From WHSW01 sp963777775 (GTDB taxonomy: Bacteria; Actinomycetota; Thermoleophilia; Solirubrobacterales; 70-9): a DNA stretch of 64,000 nucleotides. The translations under genes were made by a program, and so were the position numbers. The stretch spans positions 434,001-498,000 of the forward strand of contig CAVZRL010000009.1 in the NCBI GenBank assembly GCA_963777775.1. The letters are read 5' to 3'. This document shows, piece after piece, positions 32,486-39,736 of this stretch. Below the pieces are notes generated by a model. The model saw only the letters and a program-made list of their open reading frames with translations. It was not told the origin of the DNA and made no database searches. The first letter of the stretch is position 1. Every line of letters begins with the position of its first letter.

Positions 32486-32555
32486 CACTTGGATGCGTCT
32501 CCTTCTCGTTCGGACTTCTTGGTCGGAACGAGTCTGTTGCGCCGGAGCCGCGCGA

Positions 32556-32573
32556 GTGTGAAAAGGGTGTGAA
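32556..32573 (-). promoter_or_regulatory. PHO-box-like direct repeat upstream of pstS
   Basis: Top-strand GTGTGAA at 32556 and an identical GTGTGAA at 32567 are exactly 11 bases apart. On the pstS strand they read TTCACACCCTT then TTCACAC, matching PHO-box architecture (GTTCACC-like units, 11-base period). It lies in the 94-base gap between the response-regulator stop and pstS, giving pstS its own phosphate-responsive promoter in addition to read-through. Confidence 0.72.
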
Positions 32574-32579
32574 GCCCGT

Positions 32580-33371
32580 CTAGCCTGCCCGCGCAAGGGA
32601 CGTGGGCCGGGCCGTCTTGGCGGCCTCGGGCTCAGGGGCCTGCCCCACGGCCCTGACCGGCGCGCTTGGCTCAGGCTCGAACCGGTAACCGACCCCGAAG
32701 TGGGTGTGGATGTAGCCCCAGCCGGGCGAGAGCCGCTCGATCTTCGAGCGCAGCTTGCGGACGAACACGTCGACCGACCGGTCGCCGTGGGCCATCGCGT
32801 AGCCCCAGACGCGCTGGTAGATGTCCTCGCGCTCGATCACCCGTCCGCTCGCCTCGGCGAGCACCTGTAGGAGCTCGAACTCGCGCCGGGTAAGGCCCAG
32901 GCTCTGGCCGGCGACGAAGGCTTGAAACTGGTCCGCGCGGATTTCGACCTCGCCCGCGACGACGGGCCCCGCCTCGGACTTCGGCTGGCTGCGGCGGCGG
33001 CGGCGGACCACGGCTTCGATCCGCGCCATCACCTCCTCCGGATGCGACGGCTTGGCGATCCAGTCGTCGGCGCCGAGGCGCAGGCCGCGAACCCGCTGAG
33101 CGACCGTCGAGCCCTGCGTGCAGACGATCACCCCGAGGTCGGGGAGCATGCCGCAGACTCGCTCGAGGAACTCCCAACCGAGCGGCCCGAGGATCGCGAG
33201 GTCGACGAGAAGCGCGTTCAGCTTCATCGCCAACAGCTCCTCAGAGGGGACGCTGGCGGCGTGGATCCGGTACTCCCATCCGGCCGCGTCGAAGCGGCGC
33301 GTGAGCACGCGCACGAAGCCGCTGTCGTCGTCGATCACGGCAAGGCGGACTGTCGCAGGCGGTTGGTTCAT
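32580..33371 (-). CDS. PhoB/PhoP-like winged-helix response regulator of the phosphate operon
   Basis: A 263-residue response regulator. The receiver domain has VIDDDSG (acidic pocket), putative phosphoacceptor Asp57 in LLVDLAILG and Lys107 in DDWIAKPSHPE. The residue after the beta-4 strand is CTQGST rather than the usual T/S-A, a mild departure. The DNA-binding winged helix includes LGLTRREFELLQVLAEASG and GDRSVDVFVRKLRSKIERL. About 25 low-complexity residues follow the domain. ATG at 33371 is preferred over an upstream GTG. As the gene heading pstSCAB-phoU it is the obvious candidate to bind the TTCAC arrays. No adjacent kinase gene is present. Confidence 0.9.
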   Translation of the reverse strand: MNQPPATVRLAVIDDDSGFVRVLTRRFDAAGWEYRIHAASVPSEELLAMKLNALLVDLAILGPLGWEFLERVCGMLPDLGVIVCTQGSTVAQRVRGLRLGADDWIAKPSHPEEVMARIEAVVRRRRRSQPKSEAGPVVAGEVEIRADQFQAFVAGQSLGLTRREFELLQVLAEASGRVIEREDIYQRVWGYAMAHGDRSVDVFVRKLRSKIERLSPGWGYIHTHFGVGYRFEPEPSAPVRAVGQAPEPEAAKTARPTSLARAG

Positions 33372-33427
33372 GCCCCCGATCCTCTCGAGCACCCATGGTA
33401 GACGCCGGGGACCACGGTCAGCGGTCG

Positions 33428-33466
33428 TTCACATCAGTTTCACACGCAAATTCTCACCATTTTCAC
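33428..33466 (+). promoter_or_regulatory. Four-unit PHO-box-like array upstream of the phosphate response regulator
   Basis: TTCAC occurs at 33428 and 33439 (11 bases apart), TTCTC at 33451 (12 bases on) and TTCAC at 33462 (11 bases on). The units read toward the right, opposite to the regulator gene whose start is 57 bases to the left. The array is therefore either an operator acting in reverse orientation or an autoregulatory site. No rightward gene follows within 1 kb. Confidence 0.6.
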
Positions 33467-33499
33467 GCCTCGCGGGTGCAGCCGGGCCAGACTGCCGCT

Positions 33500-33518
33500 C
33501 ACGAGATCCTCTCTCGTG
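33500..33518. other. Short inverted repeat (7-base stem, 5-base loop)
   Basis: CACGAGA at 33500-33506 pairs perfectly with TCTCGTG at 33512-33518 around the loop TCCTC. It lies immediately left of a stronger GC hairpin. Both fall in the 157 bases after the uppP stop that precede the TTCAC array. Confidence 0.5.
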
Positions 33519-33520
33519 CA

Positions 33521-33555
33521 GCGCGCGGCCTCACTCCCTGCCCCGGGCCGCGCGC
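33521..33555 (-). terminator. GC-rich hairpin downstream of uppP, probable terminator
   Basis: GCGCGCGGCC at 33521-33530 is perfectly complementary to GGCCGCGCGC at 33546-33555, giving a 10-base stem with a 15-base loop. It lies 60-95 bases beyond the uppP stop and just before the phosphate regulator's promoter region. No T-run follows, which is common for actinobacterial terminators, so termination is plausible but not certain. Confidence 0.55.
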
Positions 33556-33616
33556 AACTCTTACCAGGCGGGCCGTGGCCGGATGGAGTCGGCCGCGGTC
33601 CGCCGCGGGGTCGCGC

Positions 33617-34459
33617 TCAGAAGGTGGCCGAGCGCAGCCCGAAGCCGATCGCGGCCAGGATCGCGATCCCGATCAGGACCCGGTAGACGACGAAGACGTC
33701 GTAGCTGTGCGTGCGCACGAAGCGCAGCAGGCCGAAGATCGCCAGGTACCCCGAGATCGCCGAGGCGGCGATTCCGGCGATCATCGGGCCGACGACGCCG
33801 TCGGGCAGCCCGTCGCTGACCGCCTCGACGCCCTTGAAGAGGATCGCGCCCGCGGTCGCCGGTACGAGGAGCAGAAAGGAGATCTTCGCGGCCGCGTCAC
33901 GGGTCAGCCCGAGGAACCGGCCGGCCGTGATCGTGATCCCCGAGCGCGAGGTCCCCGGAGCCAGCGAAACGGCCTGGGCGAGTCCGATCACCAGCCCCTG
34001 GCGGATCGTCACCTCGCGGGTCTCGACCCGCTGCGGGAGCCGGTCGGCGAGGCCGAGCAGGAGCCCGAAGATAATCAGCTGGACGCCGATCATCCACGGC
34101 TCGCCGAGATTGTCGTCGATCCACTCCTCGCCTAACCCGCCGACGATCACGGCCGGGATCGTGGCGATCAGGACGAGCCACGCCAAGCGCCCGTCGGCGT
34201 CCTCGATCGCGCGTGCCGAAACCGTGCGCGCGAAGCCGCGCACCATCGCCCAGAGCTCGTGACGGAAGTAGTAGACGACCCCGATCAGGGTGCCGATGTG
34301 AAGCGCGACGTCGAAGGTCTTGTTGAAATCGGGGTTCTCGCGCAGGAACGTGTAGTCCTGGGCCCAGGGGACGAGAATCAGGTGCCCGGACGAGGAGATC
34401 GGCAGGAACTCGGTCAGGCCCTGCACGATCCCGAGCAGGATCGCCTCGAGGATCGACAT
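33617..34459 (-). CDS. uppP: Undecaprenyl-diphosphatase
   Basis: An integral membrane enzyme of 280 residues that dephosphorylates undecaprenyl diphosphate so the lipid carrier can be reused in cell-wall synthesis. Both active-site motifs of the BacA/UppP family are present: LGIVQGLTEFLPISSSGHL near residue 10 (Glu and the SSSGH) and LAPGTSRSGITITAG near residue 165 (PGxSRSG). Around eight hydrophobic segments are visible. Overproduction of this enzyme is known to give bacitracin resistance, but here it is a normal housekeeping gene. Confidence 0.96.
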   Translation of the reverse strand: MSILEAILLGIVQGLTEFLPISSSGHLILVPWAQDYTFLRENPDFNKTFDVALHIGTLIGVVYYFRHELWAMVRGFARTVSARAIEDADGRLAWLVLIATIPAVIVGGLGEEWIDDNLGEPWMIGVQLIIFGLLLGLADRLPQRVETREVTIRQGLVIGLAQAVSLAPGTSRSGITITAGRFLGLTRDAAAKISFLLLVPATAGAILFKGVEAVSDGLPDGVVGPMIAGIAASAISGYLAIFGLLRFVRTHSYDVFVVYRVLIGIAILAAIGFGLRSATF

Positions 34460-34485
34460 AAGGCGGGGACGATAGAGTTCGCGCC

Positions 34486-34740
34486 GTGAGCCGAGCCCGT
34501 CGCCTCGCCCTGCTGGCAGCGATCTCGCTGCTCGCCGTGCTGGTCCTCGCGCCCGCCGCGATGGCCGCCGACGGCGTCGGCCTCTGGGGCCGAACCGACG
34601 ACAAGGTGATCACCTACTTCTCGTTCGCGGTGATGGCGTTCTTCGCGATCTTCGTCGTCGTCGCGACCGTGATCCAGTCGCGGCTCGAGAGCCGCCGCGA
34701 CCGCGCCCGCGAGGAGCTCGAGCGGCTCCGCCGCCCCTGA
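34486..34740 (+). CDS. Small membrane protein, unknown function
   Basis: An 84-residue protein. A signal-peptide-like N-terminus (ALLAAISLLAVLVLAPAAMAAD, possible cleavage after AMA) is followed by a short exported segment, one transmembrane helix (TYFSFAVMAFFAIFVVVATVI) and a basic C-terminal tail rich in Arg and Glu (ESRRDRAREELERLRR) that is likely helical and cytoplasmic. The GTG start lies 26 bases from the divergent uppP start, and the stop is 4 bases before a crotonase gene. No family was recognised. The composition and hydrophobicity pattern argue for a real gene. Confidence 0.65.
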   Translation: MSRARRLALLAAISLLAVLVLAPAAMAADGVGLWGRTDDKVITYFSFAVMAFFAIFVVVATVIQSRLESRRDRAREELERLRRP

Positions 34741-34744
34741 CGGC

Positions 34745-35551
34745 GTGAGCAAGGTCAGCTACGAGCGTCGCGGCCCGGCCGCGGTGCTGACGATCACCCG
34801 CCCCGAGCGCCGCAACGCGGTCGACGACGAGACGGCTGGGCTGCTCCTGGAGGGTTTTCACCGCTTCGAGGCCGACCAGGAGGCGCGCGCGCTGGTGCTG
34901 AGCGGGGAGGGGCCGGAGGCATTCTGCGCCGGCGCCGACCTCAAGGCCCTTGCCGGGCGTGCGGCCGAGTTCTCCGGCGACGACCCGCAGGCGGCGGTCG
35001 ACGCCTGGCTCGACGAGCGCCCAGCCGGGCCCCTCGGGTTCACCCGCCTGCGGGCCTCGAAGCCGACGATCGCCGCGATCTCGGGCTGGTGCCTGGCAGG
35101 CGGGCTGGAGCTGGCGCTGTGGTGCGACCTGCGGGTCGCGACCACCGGTGCCAGGCTCGGGTTCACCGAGCGCCGCTTCGGCGTGCCGCTGATCGACGGC
35201 GGCACCCAGCGCCTGCCGCGGATCGTCGGTATGGGGCGAGCGCTGGAGATGATCCTCAGTGGGCGCGTCCTCGACGCCGCCGAGGCTCTGGACTGGGGGC
35301 TGGTCAACGAGGTCGTGAGCGACGGGGAGCACCTCGATCGTGCGCTCGAGATCGCCGCCGGACTGGCCGCGTTCCCGCAGCCGACGATGCTCTCCGACCG
35401 GCTGGCCGCGATCGACGGCGCCGGGCTGGAGCTCGAGCGCGGGCTCGAGCTCGAGGCCGAGCTCGGGCGGGCGTCGGTCGCCACCGGGGTCGCCGGCGCC
35501 GGCCGCTTCGCCGCCGGCGAGGGTCGCGGCGCCGCGGGTGCCGGCGTTTAG
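34745..35551 (+). CDS. Enoyl-CoA hydratase/isomerase (crotonase) family protein, copy 1
   Basis: A 268-residue crotonase-fold enzyme. The fold begins YERRGPAAVLTITRPERRNAV. The first oxyanion-hole segment is GPEAFCAGADLKALAG, and the second is AAISGWCLAGGLELALWCDLRVA. The TERRFGVPLIDGGTQRLPRIVG region follows, where the usual catalytic Glu of the hydratase FxE/GxxP region is not obvious. Typical reactions are addition of water to, or isomerisation of, enoyl-CoA thioesters. It starts 4 bases after the small membrane protein gene and converges, overlapping by 4 bases, with an HD hydrolase. The actual substrate is unknown. The C-terminal Gly/Ala tail is low complexity. Confidence 0.86.
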   Translation: MSKVSYERRGPAAVLTITRPERRNAVDDETAGLLLEGFHRFEADQEARALVLSGEGPEAFCAGADLKALAGRAAEFSGDDPQAAVDAWLDERPAGPLGFTRLRASKPTIAAISGWCLAGGLELALWCDLRVATTGARLGFTERRFGVPLIDGGTQRLPRIVGMGRALEMILSGRVLDAAEALDWGLVNEVVSDGEHLDRALEIAAGLAAFPQPTMLSDRLAAIDGAGLELERGLELEAELGRASVATGVAGAGRFAAGEGRGAAGAGV

Positions 35552-36411
35552 ATCCGGAACTCGGTCAGCAGGCGCTTTTCGGACTCGCCCTCGACCGTCG
35601 CCACGACCTCGACGTTGGGCTCGAGCGGGGTGCCGCGGAGCTTGGTCGCGAGCAGGTCGTCGACCTGGAAGACGCCCGCCGAGTTGTTCATCGCGATCTC
35701 GATTCGCACCGGCCGCTCCTCCCCGGCCGAGATCGCGACCGAGTCGATCGCCGCGGCGGAGATCGCGTGGATGCCCATCTGGCCCGCCTCGACCGGAAGC
35801 CGCGAGCGCCCCTCCGCCATGTCGAGCGCGTCGGCGACGCGGACGACCCCGGCCTCGAGCGTGTACGGCTCGCCGCGGCGACGATGGCCGATGATCGCGT
35901 GCAGGGACTCCGCGATCACCACGGTCCTCTCGGCGGGGTCCCTGTAGACGCCGGCGAGCAGCTCGCGCAGCTTGCGCTCGGCGAGGAAGAGGCTGTAGGC
36001 CTCGTGGTCCGCGCGATGGATCGACATCCCGACGTCATGCAGCAGCGATCCCGCCGCCACCACGACCTCGGCGTCGCGGTCGCGCATCGCGTGGTCGGTG
36101 ACCATCGCCGGCTCGATCCCACCCTTGACCAGCAGGCGCAGCAGGCGCAGGGCGATGTTGAGCACCACCTGCACGTGAACCCAGGAGTGGTCGGACATGC
36201 CGAGCCGCTCGGACCGCACCTGCGCCATGTGCCACCAGGTGCGGACCTCGGCATCGCCGTTGACCCCCTCCAGAAGCGCCTCGAGGCGGCGGTTGCCCCG
36301 GGTCGGAGCGCGGACCGCGGCCGCCTCGATTGCCGGGACGGGTGCGCGGCCGCGCTCGCCGGGTCCGGCCGGCGTCTGCTCGGGGACGGGCGTGTCGGCC
36401 GGGTCGGCCAC
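35548..36411 (-). CDS. HD-domain metal-dependent phosphohydrolase
   Basis: A 287-residue cytoplasmic protein. After a Pro/Ala-rich N-terminal 35 residues, helices include DHSWVHVQVVLNIALRLLRLL (first His ligand), AAGSLLHDVGMSIHRADHE with the signature HD pair near residue 125, and HAIIGHRRRGEPYTLEAGVVRVADALDMAEGR with a downstream His and Asp. These fit the metal ligands of HD phosphohydrolases. The C-terminal 70 residues look beta-rich and unlike the HD core. Possible substrates are nucleotides or cyclic nucleotides, but none can be assigned. It lies between two crotonase genes but on the other strand. Confidence 0.82.
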   Translation of the reverse strand: MADPADTPVPEQTPAGPGERGRAPVPAIEAAAVRAPTRGNRRLEALLEGVNGDAEVRTWWHMAQVRSERLGMSDHSWVHVQVVLNIALRLLRLLVKGGIEPAMVTDHAMRDRDAEVVVAAGSLLHDVGMSIHRADHEAYSLFLAERKLRELLAGVYRDPAERTVVIAESLHAIIGHRRRGEPYTLEAGVVRVADALDMAEGRSRLPVEAGQMGIHAISAAAIDSVAISAGEERPVRIEIAMNNSAGVFQVDDLLATKLRGTPLEPNVEVVATVEGESEKRLLTEFRI

Positions 36412-36500
36412 CGGCGCAATATCGCAGGCCCGGCCGCGCGAACCCCGGCCGCACGTCCGGAGCGCACTTTTCCGCCGCCGGGCCGCCGTACCCTGCGCGG

Positions 36501-36683
36501 GTGAGTTCCGGGGTAGGGAAGCCGAGCTGCCCGGAGACCGGCCTGAGCGTGCCGGAGTGCAGCTGCAAACGCTGCCTGGAGGCGATGCTCCACGAGCTCC
36601 GGCCGACGATGCGGGCCGAGCAGATCACGGTTCGCAGATCGCGCGGCGCCGAGGGCCAGCCGCCGAAGCGCGAGGCCGCTTAG
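36501..36683 (+). CDS. Small Cys-rich protein, possible metal-binding
   Basis: A candidate 60-residue protein with GTG start, in the 313-base gap between the HD gene and the second crotonase gene. It carries a cysteine cluster, PSCPETGLSVPECSCKRCLEA, that is, four cysteines including CxCxxC, which could bind zinc or an iron-sulfur cluster. The C-terminal half is basic. There is only a weak ribosome site. The frame ends with TAG 41 bases before the next gene and codon use looks like the neighbours. Evidence is limited to the Cys pattern and position. Confidence 0.45.
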   Translation: MSSGVGKPSCPETGLSVPECSCKRCLEAMLHELRPTMRAEQITVRRSRGAEGQPPKREAA

Positions 36684-36724
36684 CCAAGCCACACCGGGCA
36701 GCCCGCGGATCTAGAATCGGCGCC

Positions 36725-37447
36725 GTGCCGAACCTGCTCTCGATCGAGCGACGGGGCGAGGTCGCCGTCGTCACCCTGCGCCGCCCCGAGAAGCACAACG
36801 CGCTCTCGATCGAGCTGCGGCTCGAGCTCGGCGAGGCGTTCGGAGCGCTCTCGGAGGACGACGGCGTCGGCTGCATCGTCCTGACCGGCGCCGGAAGCTC
36901 GTTCTGCTCCGGGATGGACACGAGCCAGTTCGGCGGTGACCTGCGCAACCGCGAGCGCCTGGTCGAGACCAGCACCCTCGCCTTCAAGGCGGTCGGCGAG
37001 TGCCACCGCCCGGTGGTAGCGGCGATCAACGGCCCGGCCCTGGCCGGCGGCTTCGCGCTCGCCCTGCTCTGCGACCTGCGGGTGGCGGCGCAGTCGGCGA
37101 GCTTCGGCTACCCGGAGCTGCCCCGCGGGATTCCACCCAGCTACGCCGCGGCGCGGGCGGTGCTGCCGGCGACGGTCGCGCAGGAGCTCTGCCTGACGGG
37201 CCGGATCGTGCGCGCGGCCGAGGCCCAGCGGCTCGGGATCGTGCGCGAGGTCGCCTCCGGCGATGTCAGGACCCGTGCGCTCGCGCTCGCCGAGCGGGTC
37301 GCCGGGCTGCCCCGGGCCGCGATCCTCGAGACCAAGCGCCGGACGCTGCTCGAGCGCCGCCACCTGTGGGGATTCCTCTTCGACGAGGAGGAGCGGGTCT
37401 TTCGCCGCGCCCTGCTCGGCGAGGACAGCGACGGCAAGGCCGCCTGA
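36725..37447 (+). CDS. Enoyl-CoA hydratase/isomerase (crotonase) family protein, copy 2
   Basis: A 240-residue crotonase. Blocks seen are VPNLLSIERRGEVAVVTLRRPEKHNALS, the oxyanion-hole segment GAGSSFCSGMDTSQFGG, and VAAINGPALAGGFALALLCDLRVAA, followed by FGYPELPRGIPPSYAA. The family typically acts on enoyl-CoA esters. The two crotonases here share only fold-level similarity by eye, so they are not a recent duplication. GTG at 36725 aligns with the family start. An upstream extension of the same frame runs through the HD gene's antisense and was rejected. Confidence 0.87.
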   Translation: MPNLLSIERRGEVAVVTLRRPEKHNALSIELRLELGEAFGALSEDDGVGCIVLTGAGSSFCSGMDTSQFGGDLRNRERLVETSTLAFKAVGECHRPVVAAINGPALAGGFALALLCDLRVAAQSASFGYPELPRGIPPSYAAARAVLPATVAQELCLTGRIVRAAEAQRLGIVREVASGDVRTRALALAERVAGLPRAAILETKRRTLLERRHLWGFLFDEEERVFRRALLGEDSDGKAA

Positions 37448-37461
37448 GCCGCTCGCGCGGC
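37448..37461. other. Small GC hairpin between convergent genes
   Basis: GCCGC at 37448-37452 and GCGGC at 37457-37461 pair around TCGC directly after the crotonase stop, in the 24-base gap to the convergent SpoIIM-like gene. It may act as a weak bidirectional terminator. No T-run is present. Confidence 0.3.
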
Positions 37462-37471
37462 GGCGGATCGC

Positions 37472-38173
37472 TTAGATGCCGGACGCGCCGGCGAGGATCC
37501 GCGGCCAGCCATAGACCTCCCAGGTCGCCGCGGCGATCAGGATCGGGACCGCCACGACGACGGTGGTCAAGGTGGCCGCCATGAGCTCGTCCCACTCGTC
37601 GCGGCGGCTGGCGATCGTCCAGGCGGCGAGCGGCAGGAAGACGGCGACCAGCTCGGGCACCGCGTGCGGAACGACGGTCAGCATCAGGGCGGCCGGCGAG
37701 AGCTCGAACTGGTTCGCGAGCTGGGCCCCCGTGAGCCCGAGCGCGTATGCCTGGGTGACGAGCGAGAAGCACGTCACCAGGACCACCCAGGCGACCGCCA
37801 CCGGCCGCGCCCGCTCGTGGACCCAGCGTGAGACGCCGGTCCGTTGCGCCGCCGAAAGCGCCAGTGAGCTACCAGCGATGAACCCGGCCACGCACGCGGT
37901 GGCGTGCAAGGCGAGGACGAGCGCGTTGCGCGCCAGGATCGCGGCCACGTCGCCAAGCGCGGCCTCGTTGTCGAGACCGGGTACGTACATCGAGGTCAGG
38001 TCGACGGGCGAGTTGGAGGCGACGGCCCAGACCGCGAGCAAGAGGCACGCGGCGACAGCCAGCGAGCCGACCACCCAGGCGCGCAGCACCGGCCACGGGT
38101 CGCGGTTCCACCGGGCCAGGGTCGTGCGCGTGTCGCGCATGCCCTGGACCAGGACGAGGTCGTTGACGCTCAC
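37472..38173 (-). CDS. SpoIIM-like (stage II sporulation M family) membrane protein
   Basis: A 233-residue multi-pass membrane protein. Hydrophobic segments include VLRAWVVGSLAVAACLLLAVWA, ALVLALHATACVAGFIAGSSLAL, VAWVVLVTCFSLVTQAYALGL, and the family-typical PHAVPELVAVFLPLAAWTIA with the basic-acidic RRDEWDELM that follows. The SpoIIM family includes forespore-engulfment proteins in Bacillus but is widespread in non-sporulating actinobacteria with unknown role. No partner gene (for example a DUF58 or MoxR ATPase) is adjacent. Confidence 0.75.
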   Translation of the reverse strand: MSVNDLVLVQGMRDTRTTLARWNRDPWPVLRAWVVGSLAVAACLLLAVWAVASNSPVDLTSMYVPGLDNEAALGDVAAILARNALVLALHATACVAGFIAGSSLALSAAQRTGVSRWVHERARPVAVAWVVLVTCFSLVTQAYALGLTGAQLANQFELSPAALMLTVVPHAVPELVAVFLPLAAWTIASRRDEWDELMAATLTTVVVAVPILIAAATWEVYGWPRILAGASGI

Positions 38174-38232
38174 CCAACCATCATCGGCAGATCGGGCGAG
38201 ACGCGAAAGGGGGTCAGCCGCCGATCAACCGC

Positions 38233-38775
38233 TCACGCGCCGCAGACCGGCCACGGGCTGGACCCGGCCCGGCTGTAGAGCAACGAGGCGCGAAAGTCCT
38301 GCTCGGCCTCGGAAGCCTCGGCGGGGTTGCCGGAGCCGCCGACCGATGCCCAGGTGCCGGTGTCGAACTGGTACTTGCCGTAGTAGCCGGCCGAGTTGAC
38401 GGCGGTCGGGTCGCCGCCCGACTCACAGGCGCCGATCGCGTCCAGGGTGCTCTGCGAGACGCCCGGCGCGAGATCGAAGTCCGGCTCGGCCTCGGCCCGC
38501 TTGATCCGCCGCTCGAGCCCGGCGAGGCCCTCGCGCAGATCGGCTGGCGAGGCGCTCGTCTCGAGCAGGCTGCGGTCCGGGCCGGCCTTCAGGGTCCGAG
38601 CCCGCTTCAGCGCTTCCGCGTAGTCGACCGCGAGCAGGTGCGTCTCGATCGCGCGCTCGAATCGGTCCGCCGGTTGGGCGACGAGCTCGAGCCTGGGGGC
38701 GTCTGCCTGAGCGGCAGCGGCCCCCGTAAGGGCGACAGCGCATGCGACCGCGATCAGCTTGATCCTGCGATACAC
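38233..38775 (-). CDS. Resuscitation-promoting-factor-like transglycosylase, secreted
   Basis: A 180-residue exported muralytic enzyme. Residues 1-25 are a signal peptide (IKLIAVACAVALTGAAAAQADA). A helical region of about 80 residues follows, then the Rpf catalytic domain at about 108-180: LDAIGACESGGDPTAVNSAG with catalytic Glu118, the YGKYQFDTGTWASVGG substrate cleft, and PWPVCGA at the end. Cys117 and Cys178 match the conserved Rpf disulfide. Rpf proteins cleave peptidoglycan and help wake dormant actinobacteria. The GTG has GGAGGTGG upstream. A perfect CRP-type palindrome lies about 175 bases upstream. Confidence 0.9.
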   Translation of the reverse strand: MYRRIKLIAVACAVALTGAAAAQADAPRLELVAQPADRFERAIETHLLAVDYAEALKRARTLKAGPDRSLLETSASPADLREGLAGLERRIKRAEAEPDFDLAPGVSQSTLDAIGACESGGDPTAVNSAGYYGKYQFDTGTWASVGGSGNPAEASEAEQDFRASLLYSRAGSSPWPVCGA

Positions 38776-38805
38776 GGAAGAACCACCTCCATCTGGCCCC
38801 CGGCA

Positions 38806-38822
38806 GGCGACATCTGGTCGCC
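38806..38822 (-). other. Hairpin in the leader of the Rpf-like gene
   Basis: GGCGAC at 38806-38811 is complementary to GTCGCC at 38817-38822 around a 5-base loop, 31-47 bases before the start codon. It could influence translation. The leader lacks the conserved blocks of the c-di-AMP (ydaO-type) riboswitch that precedes many actinobacterial rpf genes, as far as I can judge by eye. Confidence 0.35.
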
Positions 38823-38949
38823 ACTTCGTCTCGTCCGGGCGGCTACGCGGCCCTGGGGGCGGTTACGCTCGTCGGGCTCGCTCGGCCAGACGGTGCCCGC
38901 GGGGCGTCCGTGTGAGCGAGGCAGCGTTCCAGCCGGTGAGCAAACGATG

Positions 38950-38965
38950 TGTGACGGTGGTCACA
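38950..38965. promoter_or_regulatory. CRP/FNR-family consensus binding site
   Basis: TGTGA at 38950-38954 and TCACA at 38961-38965 are separated by six bases, exactly the TGTGA-N6-TCACA consensus of CRP-type cAMP receptor proteins. It lies between the divergent Rpf-like gene (start 175 bases left) and the lipoate-ligase-like gene (start 32 bases right), so it could activate one and repress the other. CRP control of rpfA is known in Mycobacterium tuberculosis; its application here is inference. Confidence 0.65.
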
Positions 38966-38996
38966 GTTGCAAGAAAACGCTCACACTCGGCTATCC

Positions 38997-39728
38997 GTGA
39001 TCAGGCAGGGCTTTCCGCAGCGTCCGGCCTTCGGCACCGCGGTCTCCGAGGCGATCCTGATGCGGGTCGCCGGCGGAGAGCTGCCCTCGACCCTGCGGCT
39101 TCACCGCCCCAAGCGTGAGCTGGCCTTCTCCAAGCAGGACCGGGCGGCGCCCGGATTCGAGGCGGCGGTGCGCGCCGCCCGCGCGGCCGGCTTCGAGCCG
39201 GTCGTGCGGCTGGCGGGCGGTCGGGCGGCCGCCTTTCACGAGGGCACCCTCGCGTTCGCCTGGGCGAGCCCGGCTCAGCGACCGGTCGCCGGCACCGGTG
39301 AGCGCTTCGAGTGGCTGGCGGGCGTGATCACCCGAGCCCTGGCCGGGCTCGGGGTCGACGCGCGGGCCGGCGAGGTCCCCGGCGAGTACTGCCCGGGGGC
39401 GTGGAGCGTCAACGCGCGCGGCGAGGTGAAGCTCGCCGGGATCGGCCAGCGGCTGATCCGCGGCGGCGCCCACGCCGGGGGCGTGCTCGTCGTCACCGGC
39501 TCGGCACTGCTTCGCACGGCCCTCGAGCCGGTCTACGAAGCGCTCGATCTCGACTGGGATCCGCGCACCGCGGGCAGCGTCGAGGACGAGGTCCCGGGGA
39601 TCGGGGTCGAGGACGCCGAGCGGGCGATCCTCGCCGAGCTCGGTCGCGAGCTCGAGCTCGTCGAGGCGACGATCGACAGCACCACGCTCGAGCTCGCCGC
39701 CCGGCTCGAGCAGGGCCACTTGGCATGA
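38997..39728 (+). CDS. Lipoate/biotin protein ligase-like protein (LplA/LipB fold)
   Basis: A 243-residue protein of the lipoate-biotin protein ligase superfamily. Recognisable parts are STLRLHRPKRELAFSKQD near the N-terminus, AARAAGFEPVVRLAGGRAAAFHEGTLAFAW (the RxxGG-type cofactor loop), GEYCPGAWSVNARGEVKLAGIGQRLIRGGAHAGGVLVV (conserved Lys in VKLAGI and the catalytic loop). LplA-type enzymes attach lipoate or octanoate to lipoyl domains. GTG at 38997 is chosen for agreement with the fold start. No lipoyl-domain protein is nearby, although a dihydrolipoyl-dehydrogenase-like gene lies at 54-55 kb. Whether it ligates lipoate, octanoate or another acyl group is not decided by sequence. Confidence 0.8.
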   Translation: MIRQGFPQRPAFGTAVSEAILMRVAGGELPSTLRLHRPKRELAFSKQDRAAPGFEAAVRAARAAGFEPVVRLAGGRAAAFHEGTLAFAWASPAQRPVAGTGERFEWLAGVITRALAGLGVDARAGEVPGEYCPGAWSVNARGEVKLAGIGQRLIRGGAHAGGVLVVTGSALLRTALEPVYEALDLDWDPRTAGSVEDEVPGIGVEDAERAILAELGRELELVEATIDSTTLELAARLEQGHLA

Positions 39729-39736
39729 TCTGAGCG

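Noticed and set aside
33485..34262. Rightward open frames over the uppP region as possible targets of the TTCAC array
   Set aside because: They are antisense to the clearly conserved uppP gene, Arg/Ser-rich and lack family-like motifs or ribosome sites.
38776..38949. A c-di-AMP (ydaO-type) riboswitch in the Rpf-like gene leader
   Set aside because: The conserved blocks expected for that riboswitch (such as a GGGGAACC-type core) were not found; only a 6-base hairpin is present.
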